Shown in pieces: positions 63,393 through 64,000 of a stretch of 64,000 nt of DNA; the stretch's first letter is position 1; each line of letters begins with the position of its first letter. Under the pieces are notes generated by a model. That model was given only the letters and a program-made list of their open reading frames with translations, ran no database searches and was not told the DNA's origin. The stretch is from Panagrolaimus kolymaensis (lineage: Eukaryota > Nematoda > Chromadorea > Rhabditida > Panagrolaimidae), in assembly GCA_028622995.1 (NCBI GenBank), contig JAJQJQ010000008.1:682001-746000 (forward strand). Reading direction: 5' to 3'. The position numbers were made by a program, and so were the translations under genes.

Positions 63393-64000
63393 TTTTAGTC
63401 AAAAAAAAATAAGAAAGGACTGCTTTTGTGAGAACTAAACTCAACGTAATGAAAATAATGGTAATGGCTAAGAAGAAGAAAAGGTTGACCATGGAAAAAA
63501 TGAGTTATACAAAAATTTCTTATAGGCATCGATAAGTGTTTTGATAGAATACATTTTTACAAATTGCCTGCATGCTTTTGCTCTTTGGGTAGAGAAGATA
63601 AGCTCAAAATAATTCTATTTTAGCATATTCGCCTTTTAAATAAAAATTTCTGATCAAAACAATTATATATTTTTTAGAAACTTGGCGGAAATTCAAGTTA
63701 CATTAATTAACCAACAACACAATGATACTGACAAAGAAAATATAAAACTTTGCTTGTTTTTTTCTTCTAAAGTTGTTAAATAATCAATGGAGAAAAACAT
63801 TTTTTTGTTAACTTTCTAATACCATATTTTATTTTTGAATAAAAAATAAAATAAAAAATAATAAAAAAATCAAACATTCATTCATTCTTTTACATACAAA
63901 CAAACGGACATCGACGCCCAATTTGCTATTTCAATAACAATAAAACAATTTTTTTAAATATATATTTTTTAGTTTTTCTCATTATTTTTAATTAATTATT
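63393..64000. other. Upstream region of the second BTB copy and AT-rich end of window
   Basis: 63393-63560 is the duplicated promoter block described above. Beyond it I see only AT-rich DNA without a supported feature. Confidence 0.45.

Overview
The window is AT-rich, intron-bearing animal DNA and almost certainly comes from a nematode. The reasons are a serpentine chemoreceptor with the nematode-type ALNRFTAI third-helix motif, a nuclear-receptor ligand-binding domain of the nematode type, expanded BTB/MATH-like, F-box-like and Ulp1-like genes, and short introns ending in TTTTCAG or TTTTTAG. Low GC would fit several parasitic clades, including tylenchids. I cannot name the species.

Layout. 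1-11 kb: the 5' part of a chemoreceptor gene (minus strand), then mostly non-coding DNA built from duplicated 300-700 bp blocks, with one two-exon gene resembling a reduced Hsp70 ATPase fold (5.2-6.0 kb) and an orphan first exon of a relative. 11-19 kb: three tandem genes for secreted proteins of about 303 residues with the same three-exon, phase-1/phase-1 structure. 20.7-22.5 kb: a satellite array with 160 bp units, abutting a solo LTR. 24.9-25.7 kb: a hAT-type MITE. 27-32 kb: an Ulp1-like cysteine protease gene, two F-box-like genes and a four-helix membrane protein gene.

32.7-50.0 kb is the most striking part. It is a single MATH-like/BTB gene broken by two insertions. The first is a 1.6 kb foldback element with TTAA (or TA) duplications. 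The second is a 13.0 kb pair of head-to-tail rolling-circle elements of Helentron/Helitron2 type. The larger (11.4 kb) encodes a Rep-helicase preceded by two Ulp1-type cysteine protease domains. It also carries a Gln-rich second ORF, a 34-unit minisatellite, a tRNA-like segment and terminal hairpins. Its helicase carries a one-base frameshift. Removing each insertion rejoins the host reading frame exactly at that junction, although the host gene also has a small frameshift of its own.

50-64 kb: two non-autonomous canonical Helitrons (TC...CTAG, A|T sites), one with a hAT MITE inside it; a truncated chemoreceptor; a secreted Cys-rich two-repeat protein; a gene fusing a catalytically dead Ulp1-like domain to a nuclear-receptor ligand-binding domain; and a tandem pair of BTB genes on the minus strand, the second frameshifted.

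Functionally, the host genes from 27 kb onward are dominated by ubiquitin/SUMO-type families (Ulp1, F-box, BTB), alongside chemoreceptors and secreted proteins. This is the profile of fast-evolving nematode accessory loci. Functions below come from motif reading by eye; no similarity search was run.
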